From an uncultured Clostridia bacterium (lineage in GTDB: Bacteria > Bacillota > Clostridia > TANB77 > CAG-508), in contig CAQPBJ010000002.1 in the NCBI GenBank assembly GCA_948852945.1, positions 58,561 to 122,560 on the forward strand: a DNA stretch of 64,000 bases. Reading direction: 5' to 3'. How positions within the stretch are numbered: position 1 is the first letter of the stretch; each line of letters opens with the position of its first letter. Of this stretch, positions 55,573-63,727 are shown one piece after another. The notes beneath the pieces were generated by a model. That model worked only from the letters and a program-made list of their open reading frames with translations. It was not told where the DNA came from and ran no database searches. Position numbers and translations under genes: made by a program.

Positions 55573-56595
55573 TTACATTCTCCTCTTATCTATCAATTCT
55601 TTTAAATCAGAATCATCACTTAATACCTTATAAATTCCTAAAGCTGTACAGTCTATAGGTTTTTCCGCAATTGTGACCTTTAGCTTTAATCTATCATTAA
55701 TCAGCTTATCTATATCTTCTATACAAGCTCCACCACCAGAAAGGATTAGTCCATTATCTTTTATATCATTCAACAACTCTGGAGGTGTTCTATCTAAAGT
55801 TTCTCTAACCATATCAATAATTTTTTCTAATGAGCTTCTTATTGCTTCATTTATCTGAAAAGCATCAATAGTAATTGTTTTAGGCCAACCTGTTTTTAAA
55901 TCACGACCTGTAACTTCAAGACTTTGATTAATTCGTGGTGATATTGAAGCTAACTTTATTTTTAACATCTCTGCCGTATTTTTGCCAATAACAACTAGCA
56001 TCTTCTTTTTTATATATTCTATAATATCATTATCTAGGTCATCTCCTGCAATTTTTATATAATTGCAAGCTGTTATTTTTCCAAAAGCAATAACTGCCAC
56101 TTCTGATGTTCCTCCACCTATATTCAGCATCATTGTAGCTTCATGGCGTCTAACATCCAAATTTGCTCCTATTGCAGCTGCTAGTGTTTCTTCTATAAAA
56201 TTTATGTTCTTTATTCCCATATCTTTTAATAATCTAACAATAGCTCTTTTTTCAACATCATTCATACCAATATGTACGTTTATTAATACTTTTGGCACTC
56301 CTATATCTTCTTTTTTTTGTAAATCTTTAATTAATCTTTTAATTATCATTTCTGTCGCTGATAAATTAGCAATTCCACCTTGCAACATTGGCATTAAAGC
56401 AGATATTTTTTCAGGAGTTTTTCCTAACATTTCTTTTGCCTCATTACCAATTGCTAAAATATCTTTGCTTCCGTTTTCTACCGCAACTATAGAAGATTCT
56501 CTTTCTACAATCCCTTTATTTTCTAAAGCTATCAAAATTGTTGATGTTCCTAAATCTATTCCTATATACTTTCCATGTAACTTAAATAAATTCAT
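55573..56595 (-). CDS. mreB: MreB-family actin-like cell-shape protein (divergent)
   Basis: MreB filaments under the membrane guide the elongasome. The 340 residues show the actin-fold motifs: phosphate-1 YIGIDLGTST (10-19), the catalytic-side EETLAAAIGA (135-144), phosphate-2 NIGGGTSEVAV (158-168) and adenosine LILSGGGA. Residue 158 is Asn where nearly all MreB proteins have Asp (DIGGGT), and IADF is replaced by IANL (75-78). The operon position before mreC supports MreB. It could be a specialised paralogue with altered nucleotide handling. AAGGAT precedes the ATG. Confidence 0.88.
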   Translation of the reverse strand: MNLFKLHGKYIGIDLGTSTILIALENKGIVERESSIVAVENGSKDILAIGNEAKEMLGKTPEKISALMPMLQGGIANLSATEMIIKRLIKDLQKKEDIGVPKVLINVHIGMNDVEKRAIVRLLKDMGIKNINFIEETLAAAIGANLDVRRHEATMMLNIGGGTSEVAVIAFGKITACNYIKIAGDDLDNDIIEYIKKKMLVVIGKNTAEMLKIKLASISPRINQSLEVTGRDLKTGWPKTITIDAFQINEAIRSSLEKIIDMVRETLDRTPPELLNDIKDNGLILSGGGACIEDIDKLINDRLKLKVTIAEKPIDCTALGIYKVLSDDSDLKELIDKRRM

Positions 56596-56604
56596 ATAAA
56601 TCCT

Positions 56605-57291
56605 TTATTTTTTTATTAATGCACTTTTAAATTCTCCATCACCAATAACAATATGGTCAATAAATTCAATTCCAAACATTTTAGAACATAAATCTATTCG
56701 TCTACTAACCTCATAGTCTTCACCGCTAGGACTAGCATTACCACTGGGATGATTATGTAATAAAATAATTCTATTCGCTCCCATTTTTATTGGTTCCGCA
56801 AGCACTTCTTTAGGTTCTATAAAAGCATAATTAGTTCCACCTAAAGATATATTTTGTATTCTAAGTACTTTATTTTTATTATTTAAAATAATAAGTTTAA
56901 CGATTTCTCTTTTTTCATATCTGAGTTCATCCATAAAAATTTTTGCAACATCTTCTGAAGAATACACAAAAATATCATTTGTAACTGGATTTGCCATACG
57001 TTTAGCCAATTCAAAAGTTGCTTTCAAGCGTATTGCTTTAACTCTTCCTATACCTTTTATTTTCTTTAATTCTTCAATTGAAACATTTTGTAGAAATCGT
57101 AATTCATTTTCAAAACTTTCTTCTCCTAAAGCTAATACCTTTTGTGCTAATTGTATTGAAGTTTCTTCTTTAGTTCCACTTTCTATTAAAATAGCTATTA
57201 ATTCAGAGTTTGATAAAGTTTTTTCTCCATATATTTCAAGTTTTTCATAGGGTCTCTCATATTTAGGTAATTCAGTAATTTTAGTTGTCAA
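56605..57291 (-). CDS. radC: RadC-family JAB-domain protein
   Basis: The 228-residue protein has an N-terminal helix-hairpin-helix-like region (ELKKIKGIGRVKAIRLKA, ~75-92) and a JAB/MPN domain with H179-N-H181-PSG and D192 as metal ligands. The cellular role of RadC is unsettled; the old DNA-repair claim was withdrawn. It starts with TTG behind AAAGGAAG. It lies between DUF4321 and mreB, a common Clostridia arrangement. Confidence 0.92.
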   Translation of the reverse strand: MTTKITELPKYERPYEKLEIYGEKTLSNSELIAILIESGTKEETSIQLAQKVLALGEESFENELRFLQNVSIEELKKIKGIGRVKAIRLKATFELAKRMANPVTNDIFVYSSEDVAKIFMDELRYEKREIVKLIILNNKNKVLRIQNISLGGTNYAFIEPKEVLAEPIKMGANRIILLHNHPSGNASPSGEDYEVSRRIDLCSKMFGIEFIDHIVIGDGEFKSALIKK

Positions 57292-57317
57292 AAAACTTCC
57301 TTTCTATAGCCCTTAAA

Positions 57318-57572
57318 TTAAAATTTGCTGTATATAAATGCTGCTATAATCATACCTACAATACTAGCTACATTTAGTTTTAGTCTTAATTCTATACTAA
57401 ATTTTAAAATACTTAAATCAATTCCAACAGGTCCGTTAGTTCCAAATTCTTGTCCAAAAGCAAGCCAAGATAGCCAACTAACATCAGTAGCAAAATGAGC
57501 TAAAAGCCCACCTATTACTACTCCTGATAATAAAAATATTAAAAGTATCCATACATTTTTTTCCCTTAACAT
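57318..57572 (-). CDS. DUF4321 membrane protein
   Basis: This 84-residue protein has two membrane helices (~7-27 and ~67-83) separated by WLSWLAFGQEFGTNGPVGIDL and LKFSIELRLKLNVASIVG, the pattern of DUF4321. It is often found beside maf, radC and mreB in Clostridia; its function is unknown. It is first in the cell-shape operon with promoter 57639-57667. Confidence 0.85.
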   Translation of the reverse strand: MLREKNVWILLIFLLSGVVIGGLLAHFATDVSWLSWLAFGQEFGTNGPVGIDLSILKFSIELRLKLNVASIVGMIIAAFIYSKF

Positions 57573-57638
57573 CTCTCTTCTCCATTTTTAAATATAATTT
57601 TATCTTTCGTTACGGATTATTGTTTTACAGCTACGTGT

Positions 57639-57667
57639 ATTATATATTCTATACACATTTTTTTCAA
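57639..57667 (-). promoter_or_regulatory. Promoter of the cell-shape operon
   Basis: On the minus strand TTGAAA (57667-57662) and TATAAT (57644-57639) are exactly 17 bases apart, about 65 bases before the DUF4321 start. The leader contains the complement of TTACGGATTA (57610-57619). Confidence 0.75.
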
Positions 57668-57760
57668 GCTTTTGAGAGTATTTCTTATTGTTTTTTATTA
57701 GTTTAAATATTAATAATAAGATTATAGTAATATTATTACAATATATATTTCAAAAAACAA

Positions 57761-57792
57761 AAAGCATATCTCAAATACTTGAAATATGCTTT
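57761..57792 (-). terminator. Terminator of the LytM peptidase gene
   Basis: AAAGCATAT (57761-57769) pairs with ATATGCTTT (57784-57792), with further pairing in the loop. On the minus strand TTGTTTTTTG follows. It lies just after the stop codon at 57803 and isolates the peptidase gene from the cell-shape operon. Confidence 0.8.
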
Positions 57793-57802
57793 ATAAATAT
57801 TA

Positions 57803-58804
57803 TTAATACACGTAATTTTGTGGGTTTTGACAAACTCCATTAACTCTAACTTCTAAATGTAAATGTGGTCCAGTAGAGTTTCCAGTTGAACCAACAGCTG
57901 CAATGGATTGACCTTGGCTAACATACTGTCCAGCTGAAACATATAATGCACTACAATGTGCATATGCTGTTTGAATTCCATTACCATGATCTATGATAAC
58001 AAAATTTCCATAACTACCACTCCATCCAGAAAAAGTAACTGTTCCACCTGCAGCTGCACCAATAGATGTGCCAGTACTTGTAGCAATATCTAAACCTTTG
58101 TGTATACCACTACTTCTTCTACCATATCTTGAAGTTATAGTTCCTGAAATTGGTCTAGCTAGTGACATACCAATATCTTGATATCCGTAAGAAGTTCCTG
58201 AAGAATATGTAGCTGTACCACTACTATATGTAGCTCTTTTTGGTGCAGTCTTTACTACTGGCTTAGGATCTGGTTTAGGCTCAACATACAATGCTGCTAC
58301 AACATCATCAACAGTTGATTCTGTTAAACTTTCAGCTGAATATTTAGCTGAATATGTTATAGACTCGATATTAGTACTTTTCTTTTCTCTTAAGTTTGCT
58401 ATAATTTTTTCAGCTTCTTCATAAGTAGCCACATAGTATTTTTCTTCTCCATTTAGCATAACTGCATAATTTTTATAGTAAGGTGTTCCAGATGCAATAA
58501 CAGTATCAAAAACTTTCTCTTCATCAACTTTAACATCACTTTTTGAATAACAAATTTCATACTCAGGCATTACATCTACTTCAACAAATGCAATTCTATC
58601 TCCATCGCCTGATTTCATATACTTTTGTATCTTATCATTCAATTGTTTTTTAGCATCTGTATATCCAATAACTTGTCCATTTAATTTTACCGCATACATC
58701 GGTTTAAATAAAAAATACAGTATCCCTAATGCTAAAAGAAGAGCAATAATAACTACTATTATTAATTTAATAGATTTTCTTAAATGAATAAAAAGAGTTT
58801 TCAT
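57803..58804 (-). CDS. M23 (LytM) peptidoglycan endopeptidase
   Basis: The N-terminal helix (residues ~12-32) makes it a membrane-anchored or secreted protein. Residues ~35-175 form an uncharacterised extracellular region with a YVATYEEAEKII segment, followed by a Pro/Ser/Tyr-rich linker (~176-207). The M23 domain covers ~215-333 with complete zinc and catalytic residues: H235 and D239 (HKGLDIA), H283 (YAHC) and HLH at 314-316. It probably cuts peptide cross-bridges of peptidoglycan during growth, or sporulation. It has its own promoter and terminator. GGAAG precedes the ATG. Confidence 0.9.
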   Translation of the reverse strand: MKTLFIHLRKSIKLIIVVIIALLLALGILYFLFKPMYAVKLNGQVIGYTDAKKQLNDKIQKYMKSGDGDRIAFVEVDVMPEYEICYSKSDVKVDEEKVFDTVIASGTPYYKNYAVMLNGEEKYYVATYEEAEKIIANLREKKSTNIESITYSAKYSAESLTESTVDDVVAALYVEPKPDPKPVVKTAPKRATYSSGTATYSSGTSYGYQDIGMSLARPISGTITSRYGRRSSGIHKGLDIATSTGTSIGAAAGGTVTFSGWSGSYGNFVIIDHGNGIQTAYAHCSALYVSAGQYVSQGQSIAAVGSTGNSTGPHLHLEVRVNGVCQNPQNYVY

Positions 58805-58829
58805 CTTTCTTCCTTTCTTATTTGGCTAT

Positions 58830-58858
58830 ATTATATATTATAAAAAAATTTTTCTCAA
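58830..58858 (-). promoter_or_regulatory. Promoter of the LytM peptidase gene
   Basis: On the minus strand TTGAGA (58858-58853) and TATAAT (58835-58830) are 17 bases apart, about 26 bases before the ATG at 58804. Confidence 0.65.
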
Positions 58859-58879
58859 GATTTTTTTGAAAATATCTTC

Positions 58880-59061
58880 ATATTATAGAAATTTCCAAAA
58901 GCTTTCTTATAATAGAACAATAGTGGGCTGATAAAAATTTGCTAAACTTTAATAAGCAACGTTCAGCCCACGTTTAATTGTTCGTCCGCGAAAATTCTGA
59001 AAGAATTTTCTGTGGAATGTATTTATATTATAGGAAGTTCGGAGAACTTTCCTATAATATA
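58880..59061. repeat. Composite hairpin region with inverted arms
   Basis: Three hairpins in a row: 58881-58914 (TATTATAGAAA with TTTCTTATAATA), 58915-58983 (GAACAAT-x-GTGGGCTGA with TCAGCCCAC-x-ATTGTTC) and 59024-59061 (TATATTATAGGAA with TTTCCTATAATATA). The outer hairpins are inverted versions of each other, so several folds compete. Like the four core elements it directly follows a terminator of a minus-strand gene, but its core sequence is different. Confidence 0.6.
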
Positions 59062-59088
59062 AAAAAGAGTTATTCTAATAATAACTCT
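59061..59088 (-). terminator. Terminator of the lipase gene
   Basis: AGAGTTATT (59066-59074) pairs with AATAACTCT (59080-59088) and is followed on the minus strand by six T residues, 27 bases after the stop at 59115. Confidence 0.8.
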
Positions 59089-59114
59089 CATTTTTCAATT
59101 TTCCTCAGAAACTC

Positions 59115-60338
59115 TTATGCTCTAACGAAATTGTCATTCTCTTCTTTTTCCAAGCCAAATACTTTATCTTTTAGTTCATTAAAAGTTTTAGTAGCTACAT
59201 CTAACGAACTTCTGTTAATTTCTCTATCTTTAAATGTTGCTGTTAATACATCAAGCATTGCTGGTTTTTTATCACTTTTAGCCATAAAGTCTTTAGCAAT
59301 ACTAGCTATTCCATCTTTTAATTGATCAATAGAGATGAATTCATTTTCAATTTTTGCTAAAACAGCTGTCATTATAAAGTCTCTTACTTTCTTATCTACT
59401 AATCTAGAAACTGGCCCAAGAACATTAGAAAGTTTATCTTTTTTACCTCTTTTAGCTTCTCCTTCTTCTGTAAAATCTATTGTTCTTGTATCATGCCTCC
59501 AAAATGCTTTTTTCAGACTATTCATATCTCCTAATATTGACTCATCACTATCTAAAAATTCTACTTCTTCCCCTGGAACACTAAATAATAAATCTCCAAT
59601 TGCACTCCATTTGTAATGAGTAAGCTTATGAGAAGTTCTAGCTATCTCATTAGCATATTCTTGTAAATAATCATGTGACATTCCAGGTCCATCCATATTA
59701 ACAACTTGTTTCAATTTCTCATATAATTTTTCTCTACCTTTTACTGCGCTAATTACATTTAAGTGTGTAGCTAAATTTCCTCCTAAAGAATGTCCTGTAG
59801 TAGCTATAAAATCATATTTATCAATAATTCCTTTTTCTAATAATTCATCCGCATATCTTTCTGTTTCTGCCTGTTGATTTGTTTTTGTTGAATTCAATAA
59901 TCCTAAATCAGCTAGTAGCCAATCATTTATTAGATTATTTCCATCGCTCTCACTTCCTCTAAAAGCAATTATTGCTTCAGAATCTTTTGTTTCTAAAACA
60001 CATCCATAAAAACCATTAACATCATTTTTATCATGAATATCAACAACTTTCCAGTCTAAGCATTCATCATTTAAAAGTGAAATTCTTTCAATATCACCTT
60101 CTGATAAATTTGAATATTTTAAAAGCTCCTTAAAACTTAAAGCATCTGGTACATCTCCAAATTCCATAGCTTTAAGCCTAGCATCCTTTTTACTAAAAGA
60201 TGCTTCTATTAATTCTCTAACTGTAAAAGGTCTCTGTTTTCCGCTATTAATAAGTCTCTTTTCAGCATCAGAAAAACATTTCATATAAGCTAATTGTGTA
60301 GCATCTTTCATTTGTTTATCTGTATATGACATTTTCAT
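59115..60338 (-). CDS. Mbeg1-like (DUF2974) alpha/beta hydrolase, putative lipase
   Basis: The 407-residue protein has the lipase-like strand AIIAFRGSE (~122-130) and the nucleophile elbow TGHSLGGNLA with S184, preceded by INDWLLADLG; this order fits the DUF2974 family. The later segment MDGPGMSHDYL probably carries the acid residue. There is no signal peptide, so it is probably cytoplasmic; substrate unknown. An AAGGAG lies three bases before the first ATG and nine before the third codon (also ATG), so the start could be either. It follows the 151-aa gene by 24 bases, likely as one transcript. Confidence 0.8.
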   Translation of the reverse strand: MKMSYTDKQMKDATQLAYMKCFSDAEKRLINSGKQRPFTVRELIEASFSKKDARLKAMEFGDVPDALSFKELLKYSNLSEGDIERISLLNDECLDWKVVDIHDKNDVNGFYGCVLETKDSEAIIAFRGSESDGNNLINDWLLADLGLLNSTKTNQQAETERYADELLEKGIIDKYDFIATTGHSLGGNLATHLNVISAVKGREKLYEKLKQVVNMDGPGMSHDYLQEYANEIARTSHKLTHYKWSAIGDLLFSVPGEEVEFLDSDESILGDMNSLKKAFWRHDTRTIDFTEEGEAKRGKKDKLSNVLGPVSRLVDKKVRDFIMTAVLAKIENEFISIDQLKDGIASIAKDFMAKSDKKPAMLDVLTATFKDREINRSSLDVATKTFNELKDKVFGLEKEENDNFVRA

Positions 60339-60362
60339 TTACTCCTTTATTTTCAACTACAA

Positions 60363-60818
60363 TTATTTTTTAAAATGTCTTCTAAAAAATTCAAATAATC
60401 TCTCATACCACTTCATATTATTAATATCCAAAAGCCCTTTTTCAGAAACATTTTCTGTAACATTAAAATTAGATTCTTTAGGACTATCAAAAATATTATC
60501 AATATCATACTTTTCTTTTAACTCTTTTTGAAATTCTATTTCATTAGTATTTAGTAATCTCAAAAAATCTCTTTTTTGCTGTTCAGTTTCACACCAAAAA
60601 TTATAATAAATTACTCCTATAATAGCCTTGGCTTCAGAAGACAATTCCAGCTCAACAAGAGGTTTATTATAATCAAACTCCTTTATCAACTCTTCTGCTG
60701 CATTATCTCTTAAAAAATCTAGAAAATTTTTTGAAATTTTAGCAACATCTTTATCACTAATTCCTTTTAAATATTCCAATACTTCGCGCATTGCGCTCGC
60801 ATATTTATGTTCTACCAT
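60363..60818 (-). CDS. Unknown protein co-transcribed with the lipase, 151 residues
   Basis: I chose the ATG at 60818 over the in-frame TTG at 60851 because AAGGAAG lies five bases before it, while nothing precedes the TTG. The protein is mostly helical and charged (MVEHKYASAMREVLEYLKGI), with no membrane segment. A WCETEQQKRDFLRLLN stretch lies in the middle and a basic aromatic end FEFFRRHFKK could touch a membrane or nucleic acid. I do not recognise a named family. A weak promoter (TTTACT, 17 bases, TAAAAT) may lie around 60860-60890. Confidence 0.6.
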   Translation of the reverse strand: MVEHKYASAMREVLEYLKGISDKDVAKISKNFLDFLRDNAAEELIKEFDYNKPLVELELSSEAKAIIGVIYYNFWCETEQQKRDFLRLLNTNEIEFQKELKEKYDIDNIFDSPKESNFNVTENVSEKGLLDINNMKWYERLFEFFRRHFKK

Positions 60819-61010
60819 TTCTTCTTCCTTTGTAATAAATAATTCTAACAATATTTTATATATAATTTAAAACAAAGTAAATAGCATTTTCACCCAATTT
60901 AAAACATTTCATATAATATTATAAATAACTATTTTGTAAACAAATTTCCTTTAATTAAAGGTCTTATACTTATATCCTTTAGTTAAAGTATGAAAGGACT
61001 AATATTAATA

Positions 61011-61730
61011 TGGAAACTTTAAAACTTGGCTCTACACGGAACACTTGTAGAGTACTTACAAAGTATTTTAAAAACTTTAGGTTTTAATAATGGAAAAATT
61101 GATGGTATATTTGGTAATCAAACTAAAAATGCTGTAATAATTTTTCAAAGAAATTTTGGAATCGCTCAAGATGGAATTGTTGGACCACAAACTTGGAATA
61201 AATTATCAAATTACTTTTATATTGTCCCTACAAACATTTCATATGGTTCTAATATTTTATCAATAAATCTCGAAGGATTTGCCCGCAAATTTCCATTTTT
61301 AGAACAAGGTAATATTGGTTACTCTGCATTAGGTAAAAATCTTAAATATCTTAAATTTGGCATTGGTAAAAAGCAAGTCTTTTATAGTGCAAGTATCCAT
61401 GCGAATGAATGGATAAATAGCGTTCTTTTAATGAAATTTTTAGAAAATCTTTCTACCAGCTATCTAAACAATTCTACTATATGGGGATATCCTGCTAGAA
61501 CATTATTTAACAATTATTCTTTATATGTTGTACCTATGGTAAATCCTGATGGAGTAGACTTAGTAGTTGGTAATACTCAAAAATATCTACCAAATATTTA
61601 TGCCCATGCAAAAGCACTATCTAATAATTATCCTCAAATACCTTTTCCAAATGGTTGGAAAGCAAATATAAATGGGATTGACTTTCAAAAAGTCAATCCC
61701 GTTTTTTCTTCTGTAATTATTGTACCGTAA
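61011..61730 (+). pseudogene. Broken peptidoglycan-binding/M14 carboxypeptidase gene
   Basis: The ATG at 61011 (METLKLGST) with AAAGGA upstream opens a peptidoglycan-binding domain, but an extra C at about 61037 shifts the frame; without it the reading GST-GTLVEYLQSILKTLGF is continuous. The frame then continues through the domain (NGKIDGIFGNQTKNAV) into an M14 zinc carboxypeptidase with HANEW (first two zinc ligands) and VPMVNPDGVDLV. It stops being M14-like after NGWKANINGIDF, so the third zinc ligand and catalytic Glu are missing. The intact enzyme would trim peptidoglycan peptides, perhaps in spores. Loss is probably due to the adjacent mobile element. Confidence 0.82.
61674..61707 (+). 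terminator. Hairpin at the break point of the M14 pseudogene
   Basis: GGGATTGACTTT (61674-61685) pairs perfectly with AAAGTCAATCCC (61689-61700) and is followed by GTTTTTT. It looks like a strong intrinsic terminator, yet its left half is M14 coding sequence (GID). Confidence 0.75.
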
Positions 61731-61739
61731 TAATTACAG
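61711..61739. repeat. Perfect 11-bp inverted repeat near the element boundary
   Basis: CTGTAATTATT (61711-61721) and AATAATTACAG (61729-61739) are inverted copies around seven bases. It lies between the pseudogene and the recombinase gene and could be part of a recombinase site or a terminator of the recombinase transcript. Confidence 0.45.
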
Positions 61740-61819
61740 ACATTTTTATTTTTCTTTGTTAAACCTCGACTTTCATTCCATTTGCTTGATTTTAACTTCC
61801 ACTTTTACCATTTGTAAAG

Positions 61820-63466
61820 TTACACAACTTTACGTTTTGAATTTATAATTTCGTTAATTTCTATAAATTCATCGAAGTTTTGACTAATAATATTTAATTT
61901 TGAAAAATTAAAATGAATATATATATTTTTATCTTTGTCTATTTCTATTTTTTTAATTAGTCTATATAAACTCATTTTATTAATTTCTTTTTGACTTAAA
62001 AACTCTCTAATATAGTTTTCACAGTCTTCATTTTCTACTTTTGCTGACATAATATTATGTCCTAGATTTTCAAGTTTGATTTCAATTTCTGTTTTTTCAT
62101 TAATTAAACGGTTTCTATCTTTTACAAAACTTTCCGAATATCTTTTATAGTCTTCATTCGTTATAATATCATTTAATCTGTCTTGATAAATTTTATCTAG
62201 CTTTAAATTAATATCTTTAATTTCTTTATCAATGTCATTGATATTTTTTTGGTATTTTTCCCTAATATCAGTAGTTTTAGAAATTAAATTTTCATATAAT
62301 TCATAGAATACAGATTCACTATGGTACATCTCACAAATTTGTTTTATAATATCAATCATTTTCTCTTCAAATTTGTAATAATTCATATTTAAAGCATAAC
62401 AGCCTCTTGGCTTATGATCACTACAAGTTATGTAAGGTCTTTTTTGGCTTTGTCTTCTAGCATTTTTCTTTAATACTATTTGAAGTTTCCTACCACAATG
62501 TTTGCAATAAATTAGACCTCTAAATAAATACTCATATTTCAATTTTGTATTTCTTCCTCTTGCATTTGCTACTAATTGTATTCTGTCAAACATATCTTTA
62601 TCAATTATTGGCTCATGAGTATTATTCACTCTTATTCTTTCAGACTCATCAGTTTTTCTTGTTTTTTTCACTTTATAAGATATAACTGGAGTTTTGTTTT
62701 GCACTAAGTTTCCTATATACGCTTCATTTTTAAGCATATCCATTATAGTAGGTTCACTCCATTGCTTCTCACAAGTTTCATCTTGCACTTTTCCAAATTG
62801 CCTATAACATCTTGGTGGCAAATAATGATTTTGATTTAAGTATTTAACTATATTCACACTACCAATTCCATTATCATACATTTCAAAAATCTTCTTTACT
62901 ACATGAGAAACATTATAATCAATTACTAATTTGTTTTTTATGCTAGGATGTCTTTTATATCCATAAGGCGGTGTACTACACATAAATTCTCCGTTCTTTT
63001 GCTTTTCCCTTAATACACTCTTAACCTTTTTAGAAATATCTTTAGCATACATATCATTTAATATAGCCTTAAAAGGTGTTATATCATTAGTACTTGAATC
63101 TATAAAAGTATCTATTCCATCTAAAATTGAAACATATCTGATATGATTCTCCGGAAAAAAGTTTTCTATGTAATATCCTGTTTGTATATAATCTCTTCCA
63201 AGTCTTGATAAATCTTTTGTAATAACCATATCAATCTTTTGAGATTTTATATCTTCAATCATTCGCATAAATGAAGGTCTATTAAAAGTTGTACCAGACC
63301 AGCCATCATCTACATATTCTTCAGCGTAACTTAAACCACTCTCCCTTAAAAATCTCTCAATAATTTTTCGTTGGTTTCCTATACTTTCACTTTCCTGTTT
63401 ATCTCCATCATCTCTTGAAAGTCTAATATAAGCTCCAACCTTAAAGTTTGTTCTCGATACTAGCAT
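61820..63466 (-). CDS. Large serine recombinase (TndX/TnpX-like)
   Basis: It cuts and rejoins DNA to integrate and excise the element. The 548 residues are close to TndX of Tn5397 (533). The resolvase domain has the catalytic serine S17 in YIRLSRDD, then YVDDGWSGTTFNRPSF and TKDLSRLGRDYIQTGYY. The recombinase domain (~165-300, CSTPPYGYKRHP) is followed by a zinc ribbon (YCKHCGRKL, later TCSDHKPRGC) and a coiled coil (~385-460). AAAGG precedes the ATG. It lies at the element edge beside the disrupted M14 gene. Confidence 0.93.
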   Translation of the reverse strand: MLVSRTNFKVGAYIRLSRDDGDKQESESIGNQRKIIERFLRESGLSYAEEYVDDGWSGTTFNRPSFMRMIEDIKSQKIDMVITKDLSRLGRDYIQTGYYIENFFPENHIRYVSILDGIDTFIDSSTNDITPFKAILNDMYAKDISKKVKSVLREKQKNGEFMCSTPPYGYKRHPSIKNKLVIDYNVSHVVKKIFEMYDNGIGSVNIVKYLNQNHYLPPRCYRQFGKVQDETCEKQWSEPTIMDMLKNEAYIGNLVQNKTPVISYKVKKTRKTDESERIRVNNTHEPIIDKDMFDRIQLVANARGRNTKLKYEYLFRGLIYCKHCGRKLQIVLKKNARRQSQKRPYITCSDHKPRGCYALNMNYYKFEEKMIDIIKQICEMYHSESVFYELYENLISKTTDIREKYQKNINDIDKEIKDINLKLDKIYQDRLNDIITNEDYKRYSESFVKDRNRLINEKTEIEIKLENLGHNIMSAKVENEDCENYIREFLSQKEINKMSLYRLIKKIEIDKDKNIYIHFNFSKLNIISQNFDEFIEINEIINSKRKVV

Positions 63467-63483
63467 ATATTACCTTTCTACTA

Positions 63484-63502
63484 GTAATCATCACATGATT
63501 AC
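63484..63502. promoter_or_regulatory. Inverted repeat upstream of the recombinase, possible operator
   Basis: GTAATCA (63484-63490) and TGATTAC (63496-63502) are perfect inverted copies around five bases, 18 bases before the recombinase start codon. It could bind a regulator of recombinase expression. Confidence 0.4.
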
Positions 63503-63536
63503 ATAGTAACACAACACGACTTTGCTTTTCAAACAC

Positions 63537-63683
63537 CTATGAAATTTTTTTATCTTTTTCTTTTATTTTTTCTTGAACATAATCCATAAATATTAGTCCT
63601 ATAGTCTTTTCTACATCATTTTCATCATTTGAAAAACAACAGTAAATTTTAAAATCTTTCTTTTTTGTTTTGTTTTTGCACAT
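63537..63683 (-). CDS. Small cysteine-bearing protein of the mobile element, 48 residues
   Basis: The ATG at 63683 follows a good ribosome binding site (GAGAGGTGG). The product begins MCKNKTKKKDFKIYCCFSND and ends in a lysine-rich helix (VQEKIKEKDKKIS). It lies 70 bases upstream of the recombinase, in the same direction. No family assigned; accessory small ORFs are common beside such recombinases. Confidence 0.55.
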   Translation of the reverse strand: MCKNKTKKKDFKIYCCFSNDENDVEKTIGLIFMDYVQEKIKEKDKKIS

Positions 63684-63727
63684 TTAAATCCACCTCTCAT
63701 AAAAATCCTATTCTCTTTAGTCAATTT

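Noticed and set aside
60819..60851. TTG start for the unknown gene at 60851
   Set aside because: No ribosome binding site precedes it, while AAGGAAG stands five bases before the ATG at 60818.
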